Shown: one piece after another, positions 6,279 through 13,470 of the stretch
Position numbering within the stretch: the stretch's first letter is position 1
Layout: every line of letters starts with the position of its first letter
Assembly (NCBI GenBank): GCA_035454085.1
Contig: DAOTEJ010000062.1
Location: 1-16,387, forward strand
Direction: 5' to 3'
Length of the DNA stretch: 16,387 nt
DNA from: DAOTEJ01 sp035454085
GTDB taxonomy: Bacteria; Pseudomonadota; Gammaproteobacteria; Burkholderiales; Burkholderiaceae_F
The notes under the pieces: generated by a model
The model's database searches: none
Seen by the model: only the letters and a program-made list of their open reading frames with translations
What the model was told of the DNA's origin: nothing
Translations under genes and position numbers: made by a program

Positions 6279-7305
6279 GAAGACACTCCTGGCGCTGGCA
6301 CTGGCCAGCACGTCGGTCGCGGCCTTCGCCCAGGCCGCGCCGCCCCAGACCTACGGCTTCGGCAAGCCCGCCACCCCGGCCCAGGTCGCCGGCTGGGACA
6401 TCGACGTGCGCCCCGACGGCCACGGCGTCAAGAAGGGCCGCGGCAGCGTGGAGCAGGGCCAGGTGATCTACGACGCCAAGTGCGCCTCGTGCCACGGCAC
6501 CTTCGGCGAGAGCAACAACTACATCGTGATCGCCGGCGGGGTGGAGAAGGGCGACCTCAAGACCGGGCGGGCTGCCAGCCTCAAGAGCGGCGAGATCCGC
6601 ACCGTGGGCAACAAGCTCAACTACGCCACCACCCTGTGGGACTACATCAACCGGGCCATGCCCTGGACCAATCCCCAGACCCTCAAGCCCGACGAGGTCT
6701 ATGCCGTCACGGCCTACGTGCTGCACCTCAACGACATTGTCCCGGCCGACTTCGTGCTCGACGACAAGAACCTGCTCACCCTGCCCATGCCCAACCGCTA
6801 CGGCTTCACCACCGCGCACGGCATGGGCTCGGTCAAGGGCAAGCCCGACGTGCAGGGCAGCTCCTGCATGAGCAACTGCGCGCCGGGTGAAGCCAAGGTC
6901 GCGTCGATCCTGCCCGAGTTCGCGCGCAACGCCCACGGCAACCTCGCCATGCAGGTGCGCGGCTACGGCCCCACGCGGGGGGTCGACACCACGCGCTACG
7001 AGGCTGGAAAGGGCGGCGCGACGCCGGCCGCGGCGGCCGCCAAGCCGGCCGGCGAGGTCGAGGCCTTGCTCAAGGCCAACGGCTGCATCGCCTGCCACGG
7101 CGTCACGAGCAAGGTCGTGGGACCCGCTTATCGAGAAGTGGCGGCCAAGTACCAGGGCAAGGCCGACGCACAGGCATACTTGGTCAAGAAGATGCGCGAG
7201 GGCGGGTCCGGTGTGTGGGGCGCGATCCCCATGCCTGCCCAGGCCGGCCTCAAGGAGGCCGACGCCCAGGCCATTGCGCAGTGGCTGCTCGGCGGAGCGA
7301 AATAG
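6271..7305 (+). CDS. soxD: Dihaem cytochrome c subunit SoxD
   Basis: SoxD takes six electrons from SoxC and passes them to small cytochromes. Two haem c motifs are visible, CASCH at residues 71-75 and CIACH at 272-276, each in a separate cytochrome c domain joined by an Ala/Pro-rich linker around residues 250-262. The TTG at 6271 is preferred because it gives a clean signal peptide (MDKKTLLALALA..., cleavage after AFA) and has a G-run about seven bases upstream. It overlaps the soxC stop. A GTG at 6250 in the same frame would add seven residues including two cysteines and is the alternative. The length of 344 residues fits the dihaem SoxD type. Confidence 0.94.
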   Translation: MDKKTLLALALASTSVAAFAQAAPPQTYGFGKPATPAQVAGWDIDVRPDGHGVKKGRGSVEQGQVIYDAKCASCHGTFGESNNYIVIAGGVEKGDLKTGRAASLKSGEIRTVGNKLNYATTLWDYINRAMPWTNPQTLKPDEVYAVTAYVLHLNDIVPADFVLDDKNLLTLPMPNRYGFTTAHGMGSVKGKPDVQGSSCMSNCAPGEAKVASILPEFARNAHGNLAMQVRGYGPTRGVDTTRYEAGKGGATPAAAAAKPAGEVEALLKANGCIACHGVTSKVVGPAYREVAAKYQGKADAQAYLVKKMREGGSGVWGAIPMPAQAGLKEADAQAIAQWLLGGAK

Positions 7306-7392
7306 CCGCAGGATTTGGATAAGCTGGCCGGCAGGCCGGACCGCAAACGACGGCGCGCCCCTCGGTGCGCTCGTACAGACAGGAGGAAGCAC

Positions 7393-7860
7393 ATGAACGA
7401 GCAACGCAGGAACATCGTCAAGAGCAGCGCCATCCTCGGCCTGATGGCCGCCGCCGGCTTGCTGAGCATCGAGCAGGCGCAGGCCCAGAGCGCCGACTGG
7501 AACAAGGCGGCCTTCGACACCAAGGACCTGGCTGGCACCGTCAAGGCCCTGGGCGGCGACGCGCCGACGCAAAGCGCCGAGATCGCCATCACCGCGCCCG
7601 ACATCGCCGAGAACGGCGCCGTCGTGCCGGTGGGCGTGACGAGCAAGATCCCCAACACCCAGGCCGTGTACATCCTGGTCGAGAAGAATCCCAACGCGCT
7701 GGCGGCGGGCTTCAACCTGCCGGCGGGCACCGAGCCCACGGTCTCGACCCGCATCAAGATGGGCCAGACCTCGAACGTGCATGCGGTGGTCAAGGCCGAC
7801 AACAAGTTCTACTACACGACCAAGGAAGTGAAGGTCACCCTGGGCGGCTGCGGCGGCTGA
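7393..7860 (+). CDS. soxY: Sulfur-carrier protein SoxY
   Basis: SoxY carries the oxidation intermediates covalently on a cysteine in a flexible C-terminal arm. The 155-residue protein ends in GGCGG, with carrier C153, which is diagnostic. An N-terminal twin-arginine signal is present (RRNIVK at 5-10, cleavage near AQA at 30-32); SoxZ lacks a signal and would be exported as a partner of SoxY. The mature part is an immunoglobulin-like domain. The ATG at 7393 has a perfect AGGAGG seven bases upstream; the open frame extends further 5' but without a better start. The 87-bp gap after soxD contains a small GGCCGG-rich repeat and nothing else recognised. Confidence 0.97.
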   Translation: MNEQRRNIVKSSAILGLMAAAGLLSIEQAQAQSADWNKAAFDTKDLAGTVKALGGDAPTQSAEIAITAPDIAENGAVVPVGVTSKIPNTQAVYILVEKNPNALAAGFNLPAGTEPTVSTRIKMGQTSNVHAVVKADNKFYYTTKEVKVTLGGCGG

Positions 7861-7911
7861 GGCCACGCCCCAACTTCCCCCACCCAAAGCCACCGACATT
7901 CGAGGAATTCC

Positions 7912-8223
7912 ATGGCAGATCCGATGCGCATCCGCGCCACTTCCACGCCCGACGGGGTCGACGTTCGCGTGCTCATGAGCCACGAGATGGAAACCGGCCA
8001 GCGCCGCGATGGCGGCGGCCAGCTCGTGCCCGCCCACTTCATCCAGACCGTCAAGGTCAGCTGCAAGGGCAAGACCGTGCTCGACGCCCTGTGGGGCCCG
8101 GCCGTGTCCAAGAACCCTTATCTGCAGTTCAAGTTCAAGGGCTGCGACAAGGGCGACGAACTCACCGTCACCTGGACCGACAACAAGGGCGACAGCCGCA
8201 CCGACAAGGTCGTGATTGCCTAG
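7912..8223 (+). CDS. soxZ: Sulfur-carrier partner protein SoxZ
   Basis: SoxZ forms the SoxYZ heterodimer and supports docking of the other Sox enzymes. The 103-residue sequence starts MADPMRIRAT and has the typical SHEMETGQRRD motif and the VPAHFIQ stretch of the family, with an all-beta character. It has no signal peptide, as expected for a protein carried across the membrane by SoxY. GAGGA lies six bases before the ATG. It follows soxY by 51 bp and is followed by a strong hairpin. Confidence 0.96.
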   Translation: MADPMRIRATSTPDGVDVRVLMSHEMETGQRRDGGGQLVPAHFIQTVKVSCKGKTVLDALWGPAVSKNPYLQFKFKGCDKGDELTVTWTDNKGDSRTDKVVIA

Positions 8224-8247
8224 GCATTTGGGCTAGCATCCTTCCGG

Positions 8248-8274
8248 GGGGCTGCAGGTGCAGCCCCATGTTTT
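8248..8274 (+). terminator. Hairpin with short T-run after soxZ (weak terminator or attenuator)
   Basis: GGGGCTGC (8248-8255) and GCAGCCCC (8260-8267) form a perfect eight-base stem with an AGGT loop, followed by ATG and TTTT (8271-8274). The T-run is short, and the next gene begins ten bases later, so partial termination, transcript stabilisation or processing is more likely than full termination. Confidence 0.5.
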
Positions 8275-8283
8275 GGGAGAACG

Positions 8284-8754
8284 ATGATGCGATTGCAGTC
8301 GATCTTGCGGGCAGTGGTGCTGGCCGGGGCGGTGTTGGGCATGGCCGGCTGCATGAGCGTTCAGGCCACCTCGAACAAGCAGGCCAGCGCGAGCACTGGC
8401 CAGGTCAAGGCGGTCTACCACCTCACCAACGGCCTGGACGAGGCGCAGCGGGGCATGGGCAACATCCGCAATCACCTGGCCGCCGATCCCAAGGCCAAGA
8501 TCGTGGTCGTGGGCAACGGGGCCGGCATCGACTTCATGCTCGACGGCGCGAAGGACAAGAACGGCAACCCGTTCGACGCCACCATCGCCGATCTCAAGTC
8601 GCAGGGGGTGGACTTCCGCCTGTGCCGCAACACCATCGTCACCCGCAAGATCGACCCGTCCAAGGTCAATCCCGACGTGAGCATCGTGCCTTCGGGCGTG
8701 GCCGAGGCGGCGCGCCTGCAGCAGCAGGAGGGCTACGCCTACTTGCGCCCCTGA
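8284..8754 (+). CDS. DsrE-fold family lipoprotein of the sox cluster
   Basis: This 156-residue protein has a lipoprotein signal with lipobox MAGC (C23). The residue after the cysteine is Met rather than Asp, so the outer membrane is the expected location. The mature part resembles the DsrE/DsrF-like fold: VKAVYHLTNG (first strand), IRNHLAADP, KIVVVGNGAGIDFML, then IADLKSQGVDFRLCRNTI with C114 at the position of the sulfur-binding cysteine in this superfamily. The position between soxZ and soxA suggests a part in sulfur handling, perhaps binding sulfane sulfur in the periplasm. SoxK was considered and not supported. The fold is recognised by eye; the function is inferred. Confidence 0.8.
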   Translation: MMRLQSILRAVVLAGAVLGMAGCMSVQATSNKQASASTGQVKAVYHLTNGLDEAQRGMGNIRNHLAADPKAKIVVVGNGAGIDFMLDGAKDKNGNPFDATIADLKSQGVDFRLCRNTIVTRKIDPSKVNPDVSIVPSGVAEAARLQQQEGYAYLRP

Positions 8755-8807
8755 ACATCCGCTCAGCAACCCAGCCCCCGCAGAGGGGCCAACCCAGGAG
8801 ACACCCC

Positions 8808-9644
8808 ATGCACCACTCCGCACCCCCCCGGAGTCGGGCCCGGTTGATCCGGGTCGCCGTCCTCGCCGCCCTGTGTGGCGCCGGCGCGGCGGCCCAGGCT
8901 CAAGGCACGACCGCCGACGAGATCGCCAAGTACCGCGCCATGCTCCAGGACGGCAATCCGGCCGAGCTGGTCGCGATGCGCGGCGAGGAACTCTGGAAGA
9001 CGCCGCGCGGGCCCAAGAAGGCCACGCTCGAGCAGTGCGACCTGGGCCAGGGCCCGGGCAAGATCAAGGGCGCCTACGCGCAGATGCCACGCTACTTCGC
9101 CGACGCCGACACGGTGATGGACTTCGAGTCGCGGCTCATCTGGTGCATGGACAAGCTCCAGGGCATCCCGCCCGCCGAGGCGAAGAAGAATCCGTTCTCG
9201 GGCGCGGGCCAGCGTCAGACCGACGTCGAGGCCATCACCGCCTTCGTCGTCGAGGCGTCGCGCGGCGCCAAGATAGCCGTGCCGCAGAGCCACCCCAAGG
9301 AGAAGGCCGCCTTCGCGCGCGGCGAGCAATTGTTCTGGCAGCGCGGCGGACCGTTCGACTTCTCGTGCTCGACCTGCCACTCGCGCGACGACCAGCGCAT
9401 CCGCCTGCAGGAACTGCCCAACCTCACCAAGCAGGAGCCCGCGCGCAAGGCCTTCGCGCAGTGGCCGGCCTACCGGGTGAGCCAGGGTGCGCTGCGCACC
9501 ATGCAGTGGCGCCTGAACGACTGCTTCCGACAGCAGCGCTGGCCGTACCTGGAATTCACTTCGCCGGCCTCGGTCGACCTGATCACCTTCCTGGGCGTCA
9601 ATGCCAACGGCGGCGTCATGGAATCGCCGGCCATCAAGCGCTAG
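8808..9644 (+). CDS. soxA: Monohaem cytochrome SoxA (thiosulfate-loading subunit)
   Basis: SoxA joins thiosulfate to the SoxY cysteine in the periplasmic SoxAX complex. The 278-residue protein has an N-terminal signal (positive Arg cluster, hydrophobic core, AQA near residue 31). A single haem motif CSTCH (187-191) is present in the C-terminal domain, and C239 in LNDCFRQQR is the expected distal cysteine ligand that becomes a persulfide. The N-terminal domain has no CxxCH but keeps C77 and C113, which in monohaem SoxA proteins form a disulfide where the second haem would be. AGGAG lies eight bases before the ATG at 8808. The gene ends eight bases before soxX. Confidence 0.95.
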   Translation: MHHSAPPRSRARLIRVAVLAALCGAGAAAQAQGTTADEIAKYRAMLQDGNPAELVAMRGEELWKTPRGPKKATLEQCDLGQGPGKIKGAYAQMPRYFADADTVMDFESRLIWCMDKLQGIPPAEAKKNPFSGAGQRQTDVEAITAFVVEASRGAKIAVPQSHPKEKAAFARGEQLFWQRGGPFDFSCSTCHSRDDQRIRLQELPNLTKQEPARKAFAQWPAYRVSQGALRTMQWRLNDCFRQQRWPYLEFTSPASVDLITFLGVNANGGVMESPAIKR

Positions 9645-9652
9645 GAGGCGCC

Positions 9653-10273
9653 ATGAACAAGCGAACCCTCATGGCCGCCTGCGTCGCGGCCACCGCTGGC
9701 CTGGTGCTGGCGGCCTGCTCCACCTTCACCCCGCCCACCAAGCAGGAGACCCAGGCGGTGGTCAAGAGCTCGTTCTCCGAGCGCTCGATCGCCAAGCTCG
9801 ACCGGCTCGAACAGAACGAGATCCAGACGATCTGCTCCGACACCCGCGACAACCCCAGCAAGGAGCAGGTCGCCAAGATCGAGAAGCTGGCCACCGCCAC
9901 GATCCGCTATCCCGCCGACGGCAAGTTCCTGGGCGACTGGAAGGCCGGCGAGCGCGTCGCGCAGTCCGGCGTGGGCATGCAGTGGTCCGACAACGACAAG
10001 ACCGTCAACGGCGGCAACTGCTACGCCTGCCATCAGATCGACAAGAAGGAGATCTCGTTCGGCAACATCGGGCCTAGCCTGAACCAGTACGGCAAGCTGC
10101 GCGGCAATTCCGAGCCCATCCTCAAGTACACCTGGGGCAAGATCTGGAACTCGCACGCCTTCACGGCCTGCTCGCAGATGCCGCGCTATGGCGACGCGAA
10201 GATCCTCACCGAGCAGCAGATCCGCGACGTGATGGCCCTCTTGCTCGACCCCGCTTCGCCCGTCAACCAGTAG
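9653..10273 (+). CDS. soxX: Cytochrome c SoxX, lipoprotein-type with N-terminal extension
   Basis: SoxX receives electrons within SoxAX. The single haem motif CYACH is at residues 123-127, and the methionine in CSQMPRYGD is the likely axial ligand. The 206-residue product is longer than many SoxX proteins. The extra part is a charged, probably helical region (about residues 30-100) between the signal and the haem domain. The signal ends in LAAC (C22) followed by Ser, a good lipobox, so SoxX may be anchored in the outer membrane. AGGAGG with a short spacer precedes the ATG. A strong hairpin follows directly after the stop. Confidence 0.94.
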   Translation: MNKRTLMAACVAATAGLVLAACSTFTPPTKQETQAVVKSSFSERSIAKLDRLEQNEIQTICSDTRDNPSKEQVAKIEKLATATIRYPADGKFLGDWKAGERVAQSGVGMQWSDNDKTVNGGNCYACHQIDKKEISFGNIGPSLNQYGKLRGNSEPILKYTWGKIWNSHAFTACSQMPRYGDAKILTEQQIRDVMALLLDPASPVNQ

Positions 10274-10320
10274 GCATGCCGCGGATCGCGCGCCGCGAGG
10301 CCGCGCGATCCGCGCCTGCC
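10273..10320. repeat. Strong GC-rich hairpin between soxX and the thioredoxin gene
   Basis: CGCGGATCGCGCG (10280-10292) and CGCGCGATCCGCG (10302-10314) form a perfect 13-base stem around a nine-base loop. GGCA (10273-10276) and TGCC (10317-10320) can extend it past a small internal loop. There is no T-run, so it is not a standard terminator. It could protect the upstream message or slow polymerase. Confidence 0.7.
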
Positions 10321-10334
10321 GCCCGCGCGCCCTC

Positions 10335-10829
10335 ATGCACGTCTGCTCCCTCCGCCTGCTTGCCGCCGCCATGCTGAGCGCGGTTCTGCTGCTGGCCAGC
10401 GGGCTTGCGCGGGCGCAGGAGCGCATCGTCTGGACCGACCTCGAACTCGTGGACGGTCGCGTGCTCAAGGCTTCCGAGCTCGCGGGCAAGACCGTGATCG
10501 TCGAGTTCTGGGCGAGCTGGTGTCCGTTTTGCAAGAAGCAGAACCCGCACTTCCAGAAGCTCTACGAGGCGAGTCGCAAGGACCCAAAGTTCGCCGTGCT
10601 GAGCTTCTCGATCGACAAGACGCCGGCCGCGGCACGCGACTACCTGGCAAGCCACCGCTACACCTTCCCCGCCGCGCTGGCGGGGGCGCAGTCCGAGCGC
10701 TGGTTCGGCAAGCGCAAGACCCTGCCCGAGATCTTCGTGGTCGACCCGCAGGGCCGGATCGTCCACGCCGAGCTGGGCGAGATCTTCGAAGAAGACATGG
10801 CCGCACTGGCGCGCTTCGCGGCGCGCTGA
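10335..10829 (+). CDS. Periplasmic TlpA/SoxW-like thioredoxin
   Basis: This 164-residue exported thioredoxin-fold protein has a signal peptide ending near ARA (residues 25-27) and the TlpA/ResE-type motif FWASWCPFCKKQ, with C63 and C66 as the redox pair. A conserved Pro in TLPEIFVVD marks the cis-proline strand. It resembles SoxW, a thioredoxin of sox clusters, and probably keeps a periplasmic Sox cysteine reduced or helps cytochrome c maturation; the substrate cannot be read from sequence. No Shine-Dalgarno precedes the ATG at 10335, and the strong hairpin lies just upstream, so translation may be low. An internal ATG at 10371 would give a shorter signal. Confidence 0.85.
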   Translation: MHVCSLRLLAAAMLSAVLLLASGLARAQERIVWTDLELVDGRVLKASELAGKTVIVEFWASWCPFCKKQNPHFQKLYEASRKDPKFAVLSFSIDKTPAAARDYLASHRYTFPAALAGAQSERWFGKRKTLPEIFVVDPQGRIVHAELGEIFEEDMAALARFAAR

Positions 10830-10874
10830 GGCAGGCCGGCAACACACTCAAGACACCCCGAGGGAGCCGTACGC

Positions 10875-12596
10875 ATGTCCATGCATCGCCGTGAATTCCT
10901 GCAGATCCTGGCCGCGGCTGCCGCGGCGGGACTGCCCATCGCCTCGCGCGAGGCCCTGGCCGCCAACCCGGCCGCCGCGGCGCGCATGTACGACATCCCG
11001 CGCTTCGGCAACGTGCACTTCCTGCACTTCACCGACTGCCACGCGCAGCTCAAGCCGATCTACTTCCGCGAGCCCAGCGTCAACATCGGCGTGGGCGAGG
11101 CGCGCGGCCAGCCGCCGCACCTGGTGGGCGAGCATCTGCTCAAGCACTTCGGGATCAAGCCCGGCACGGCCGAGGCGCACGCCTTCACCTACCTCGACTT
11201 CGTGCAGGGCGCCAGGACCTACGGCGCGGTGGGCGGCTTCGCGCACCTGGCCACGCTGGTCAAGCGCCTGCGCGACGCTCGTCCCGGCGCGCTGCTGCTC
11301 GACGGCGGCGACACCTGGCAGGGCTCGGCCACCTCGCTGTGGACCAAGGCGCAGGACATGGTCGACGCCACCTTGCTGCTGGGCGTGGACCTGATGACAG
11401 CCCACTGGGAGATGACCTACGGCGCCGCCCGCGTCGAAGAGATCGTCAAGAAGGACTTCAAGGGCAGGACCGAGTTCCTGGCCCAGAACATCAAGACCAC
11501 CGACTTCGGCGACCCCGTCTTCCCGGCCTACGCGATGCGCGAGATGAACGGGGTGAAGGTGGCGGTCATCGGCCAGGCCTTCCCTTACACGCCGGTGGCC
11601 AACCCGCGCCACTTCGTGCCCGACTGGACCTTCGGCATCCAGCAGGAAAACATGCAGAAGACAGTCGACGAGTGCCGGGCCAAGGGCGCGCAGGTGGTGG
11701 TCGTGCTCTCGCACAACGGCATGGACGTGGACCTGAAGATGGCCAGCCGCGTGCGCGGCATCGACGCCATCCTGGGCGGGCACACCCACGACGGCATACC
11801 GGCACCGACGATCGTTCCCAATGCCGGCGGCAAGACCCTGGTGGGCAATGCCGGCAGCAACGGAAAGTTCCTCGCCGTGCTCGACTTCGACGTCAAGGGC
11901 GGCAAGATCAGCGACTGGCGCTACAAGCTGCTGCCGGTGTTCTCGAACCTGCTGCCCGCCGACCCGGCAATGGACGCGCTGATCAAGAAGGTGCGCGCGC
12001 CTTTTGAGGCCAAGCTCAACGAGAAGCTCGCCGTCACCGAAGGTCTGCTCTACCGTCGCGGCAACTTCAACGGCAGCTTCGACCAACTGATCGTCGATGC
12101 ACTGATGGCCACGCGCGGCGCCGAGATCGCCTTCTCGCCCGGCTTCCGCTGGGGCACCACGCTGCTGCCCAACTCGCCCATCCTGATGGAGCACCTGATG
12201 GACCAGACGGCGATCACTTACCCCGCCTGCACGGTCAACGACATGAGCGGCGAGATGATCAAGACCGTGCTCGAGGACGTGGCCGACAACCTCTTCAACC
12301 CCGATCCCTATTTGCAGCAGGGCGGCGACATGGTGCGGGTGGGCGGCCTGACCTACACCATCGACCCGGCGCAGACCATGGGCCGACGCATCACCGACAT
12401 GCGCCTGGCCGGCAAGCCGATCGAGGCCAACAAGACCTACAAGGTGGCCGGCTGGGCCCCGGTGGCCGAAGGTGCCAAGGGCGAGCCGGTGTGGGATTAC
12501 GTCGCCACCTACCTGCGCGACCGGAAGGTGGTGAAGCCGCTCAAGCTCAACCAGCCGGTGATCAAGGGCATCCAGGGCAACCCGGGCTTCGCCTAG
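10875..12596 (+). CDS. soxB: Sulfate thiol hydrolase SoxB
   Basis: SoxB is a dimanganese hydrolase of the 5'-nucleotidase family that releases sulfate from SoxY-bound thiosulfonate. The 573-residue protein has a twin-arginine signal (HRREFLQ at 4-10). Metal-site motifs appear in the family order: TDCHAQ (D54, H56), DGGDTWQG (D143, D146), TAHWEMTYG, SHNGMDVD and GGHTHDG. The C-terminal nucleotidase-like domain includes FNGSFDQLIVDALM, SPGFRWG and DMSGEMIKTVLEDVADN. The ATG at 10875 has GAGGGAG about eight bases upstream. SoxB is the usual marker protein for thiosulfate oxidation, and length and motifs are normal here. Confidence 0.98.
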   Translation: MSMHRREFLQILAAAAAAGLPIASREALAANPAAAARMYDIPRFGNVHFLHFTDCHAQLKPIYFREPSVNIGVGEARGQPPHLVGEHLLKHFGIKPGTAEAHAFTYLDFVQGARTYGAVGGFAHLATLVKRLRDARPGALLLDGGDTWQGSATSLWTKAQDMVDATLLLGVDLMTAHWEMTYGAARVEEIVKKDFKGRTEFLAQNIKTTDFGDPVFPAYAMREMNGVKVAVIGQAFPYTPVANPRHFVPDWTFGIQQENMQKTVDECRAKGAQVVVVLSHNGMDVDLKMASRVRGIDAILGGHTHDGIPAPTIVPNAGGKTLVGNAGSNGKFLAVLDFDVKGGKISDWRYKLLPVFSNLLPADPAMDALIKKVRAPFEAKLNEKLAVTEGLLYRRGNFNGSFDQLIVDALMATRGAEIAFSPGFRWGTTLLPNSPILMEHLMDQTAITYPACTVNDMSGEMIKTVLEDVADNLFNPDPYLQQGGDMVRVGGLTYTIDPAQTMGRRITDMRLAGKPIEANKTYKVAGWAPVAEGAKGEPVWDYVATYLRDRKVVKPLKLNQPVIKGIQGNPGFA

Positions 12597-12600
12597 CGCC

Positions 12601-13089
12601 ATGCGCCGGCGCCTAGTCCTGCGCGCGGTGGCGGCCGCGCTTGCGCTCGGTCTGGTCGGCCTGCCGGGGCGCGCGCGAGCCGAGTCCAGCTTGCCGGCGC
12701 TGGCCGATCTGCCGGCGCTAGGCCGCGACATTCGCGCCAGCGCTCAGCCCCTGCTGGTGCTCTACACCACGCCCGGCTGCCCGCACTGCGAGCAGGTCCG
12801 GCGTCACTACCTGCTGCCGCGCCTGGCGGCCGGCGAACTGGTGCGGCAGGTCGACATCACCAGCCGCGCCCCGCTGATCGACGGCCAGGGCCGTCGCACC
12901 ACCGAGCGCGACTTCGCCCGCGCCCAGGGCGTGGGTCTGACTCCCGTGCTGGTGGCGATGGACGCGCAGGGCAGGGTGCTGGCCGAGCCCCTGGTGGGAT
13001 CCGATTCCGCCGGCTTCTACGAGGGCTACCTCGTGGCCATGCTCGAGGCCGCGCGCCGCAAGCTGGCGGCGCAACCGCCCCTGCGCTGA
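12601..13089 (+). CDS. Periplasmic thioredoxin-fold protein, SoxS-like
   Basis: This 162-residue protein has a signal peptide (MRRRLVLRAV..., cleavage near ARA at 25-27) and a thioredoxin fold with TTPGCPHCEQV (C60, C63) and a cis-proline (GLTPVLV). The CPHC motif is more oxidising or DsbA-like than classic thioredoxin, and the small size fits SoxS, which in Paracoccus helps to keep SoxYZ active. The start lies four bases after the soxB stop, so it is co-translated with soxB. The SoxS assignment is by size, motif and place; SoxW naming would also be possible. It appears to be the last gene of the sox operon, although no clear terminator follows. Confidence 0.82.
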   Translation: MRRRLVLRAVAAALALGLVGLPGRARAESSLPALADLPALGRDIRASAQPLLVLYTTPGCPHCEQVRRHYLLPRLAAGELVRQVDITSRAPLIDGQGRRTTERDFARAQGVGLTPVLVAMDAQGRVLAEPLVGSDSAGFYEGYLVAMLEAARRKLAAQPPLR

Positions 13090-13100
13090 ACCGCGCTGCC

Positions 13101-13106
13101 TATAAT
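13101..13106 (+). promoter_or_regulatory. Consensus -10 box upstream of the tRNA-Ser locus
   Basis: TATAAT matches the sigma-70 consensus and is rare in this GC-rich window. No convincing -35 is seen at 16-18 bases upstream. It lies 12 bases after the soxS-like stop and would drive the truncated and full tRNA copies as one transcript. Confidence 0.6.
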
Positions 13107-13131
13107 CCGCGCCTTCCTGGGGAACACGAGT

Positions 13132-13227
13132 CCCGCGCGAGCGGGCGGCCGAAGACAAAACCGGCGTGTTCCAATTGCATGACCGAGCAAGGAGGCGTGG
13201 CCGAGCGGTTTAAGGCACCGGTCTTGA
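13132..13227 (+). repeat. 96-bp perfect direct repeat, copy 1 (leader plus 5' half of tRNA-Ser)
   Basis: This segment is identical base for base to 13284-13379. It contains 59 bases of leader and the first 37 bases of the tRNA-Ser gene. The leader begins with CCCGC-GCGA-GCGGG, a hairpin with a GNRA-type loop. Between the copies, a 56-bp spacer (13228-13283) holds two small palindromes, GCCGC-GCA-GCGGC and GCTCA-TG-TGAGC. Confidence 0.97.
13191..13227 (+). pseudogene. Truncated tRNA-Ser: 5' half only, ending at the anticodon
   Basis: These 37 bases equal the first 37 bases of the complete tRNA-Ser gene, from GGAGGCG through the anticodon TGA. Identity stops immediately after the anticodon, and no matching 3' half or acceptor strand follows, so this copy cannot make a tRNA. 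Confidence 0.93.
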
Positions 13228-13283
13228 CCATGCCGCGCAGCGGCTTGGCGTCGTAGGCTCATGTGAGCGCAGCGAACGTGAAG

Positions 13284-13379
13284 CCCGCGCGAGCGGGCGG
13301 CCGAAGACAAAACCGGCGTGTTCCAATTGCATGACCGAGCAAGGAGGCGTGGCCGAGCGGTTTAAGGCACCGGTCTTGA
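13284..13379 (+). repeat. 96-bp perfect direct repeat, copy 2
   Basis: This is the second copy, offset by 152 bases from the first. It runs into the intact tRNA-Ser gene and ends exactly after that gene's anticodon. Confidence 0.97.
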
Positions 13380-13431
13380 AAACCGGCGAGGGTTCCGCCC
13401 TCCGTGAGTTCGAATCTCACCGCCTCCGCCA
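13343..13431 (+). tRNA. tRNA-Ser (anticodon UGA)
   Basis: The acceptor strands GGAGGCG and CGCCTCC pair over seven bases, with discriminator G and an encoded CCA. The anticodon stem CCGGT/ACCGG encloses CTTGAAA, giving anticodon TGA. A long variable arm (GAGGG-TTCC-CCCTC type) and the T-loop GTTCGAATC confirm a class II serine tRNA. It is 89 bases including CCA. The gene sits between the sox operon and the nucleoside transporter operon. Confidence 0.97.
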
Positions 13432-13470
13432 CCTGCCTCGCCCGCCCCGCGCAGCGCCATCCTCTCCACC

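Noticed and set aside
6076..8037. Long minus-strand frame opposite soxC, soxD, soxY
   Set aside because: It is a shadow of codon bias in the sox genes, with no domain and no ribosome-binding site; similar shadows lie opposite soxB and the ABC ATPase.
8284..8754. SoxK (SoxAX-binding protein) for the gene before soxA
   Set aside because: The protein is longer, a lipoprotein, and has DsrE-like strand motifs with a cysteine in FRLCRN, not the small lysine-rich form of SoxK.
13228..13283. Insertion sequence or CRISPR-like unit in the tRNA spacer
   Set aside because: Only 56 bases with two small palindromes, no transposase frame, no terminal repeats and no regularly spaced repeats; two copies are not an array.
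13191..13431. Intron-containing tRNA-Ser with a 152-bp insert after the anticodon
   Set aside because: The insert contains its own complete 5' half, so the downstream gene is intact by itself, and there is no sign of a group I intron core.
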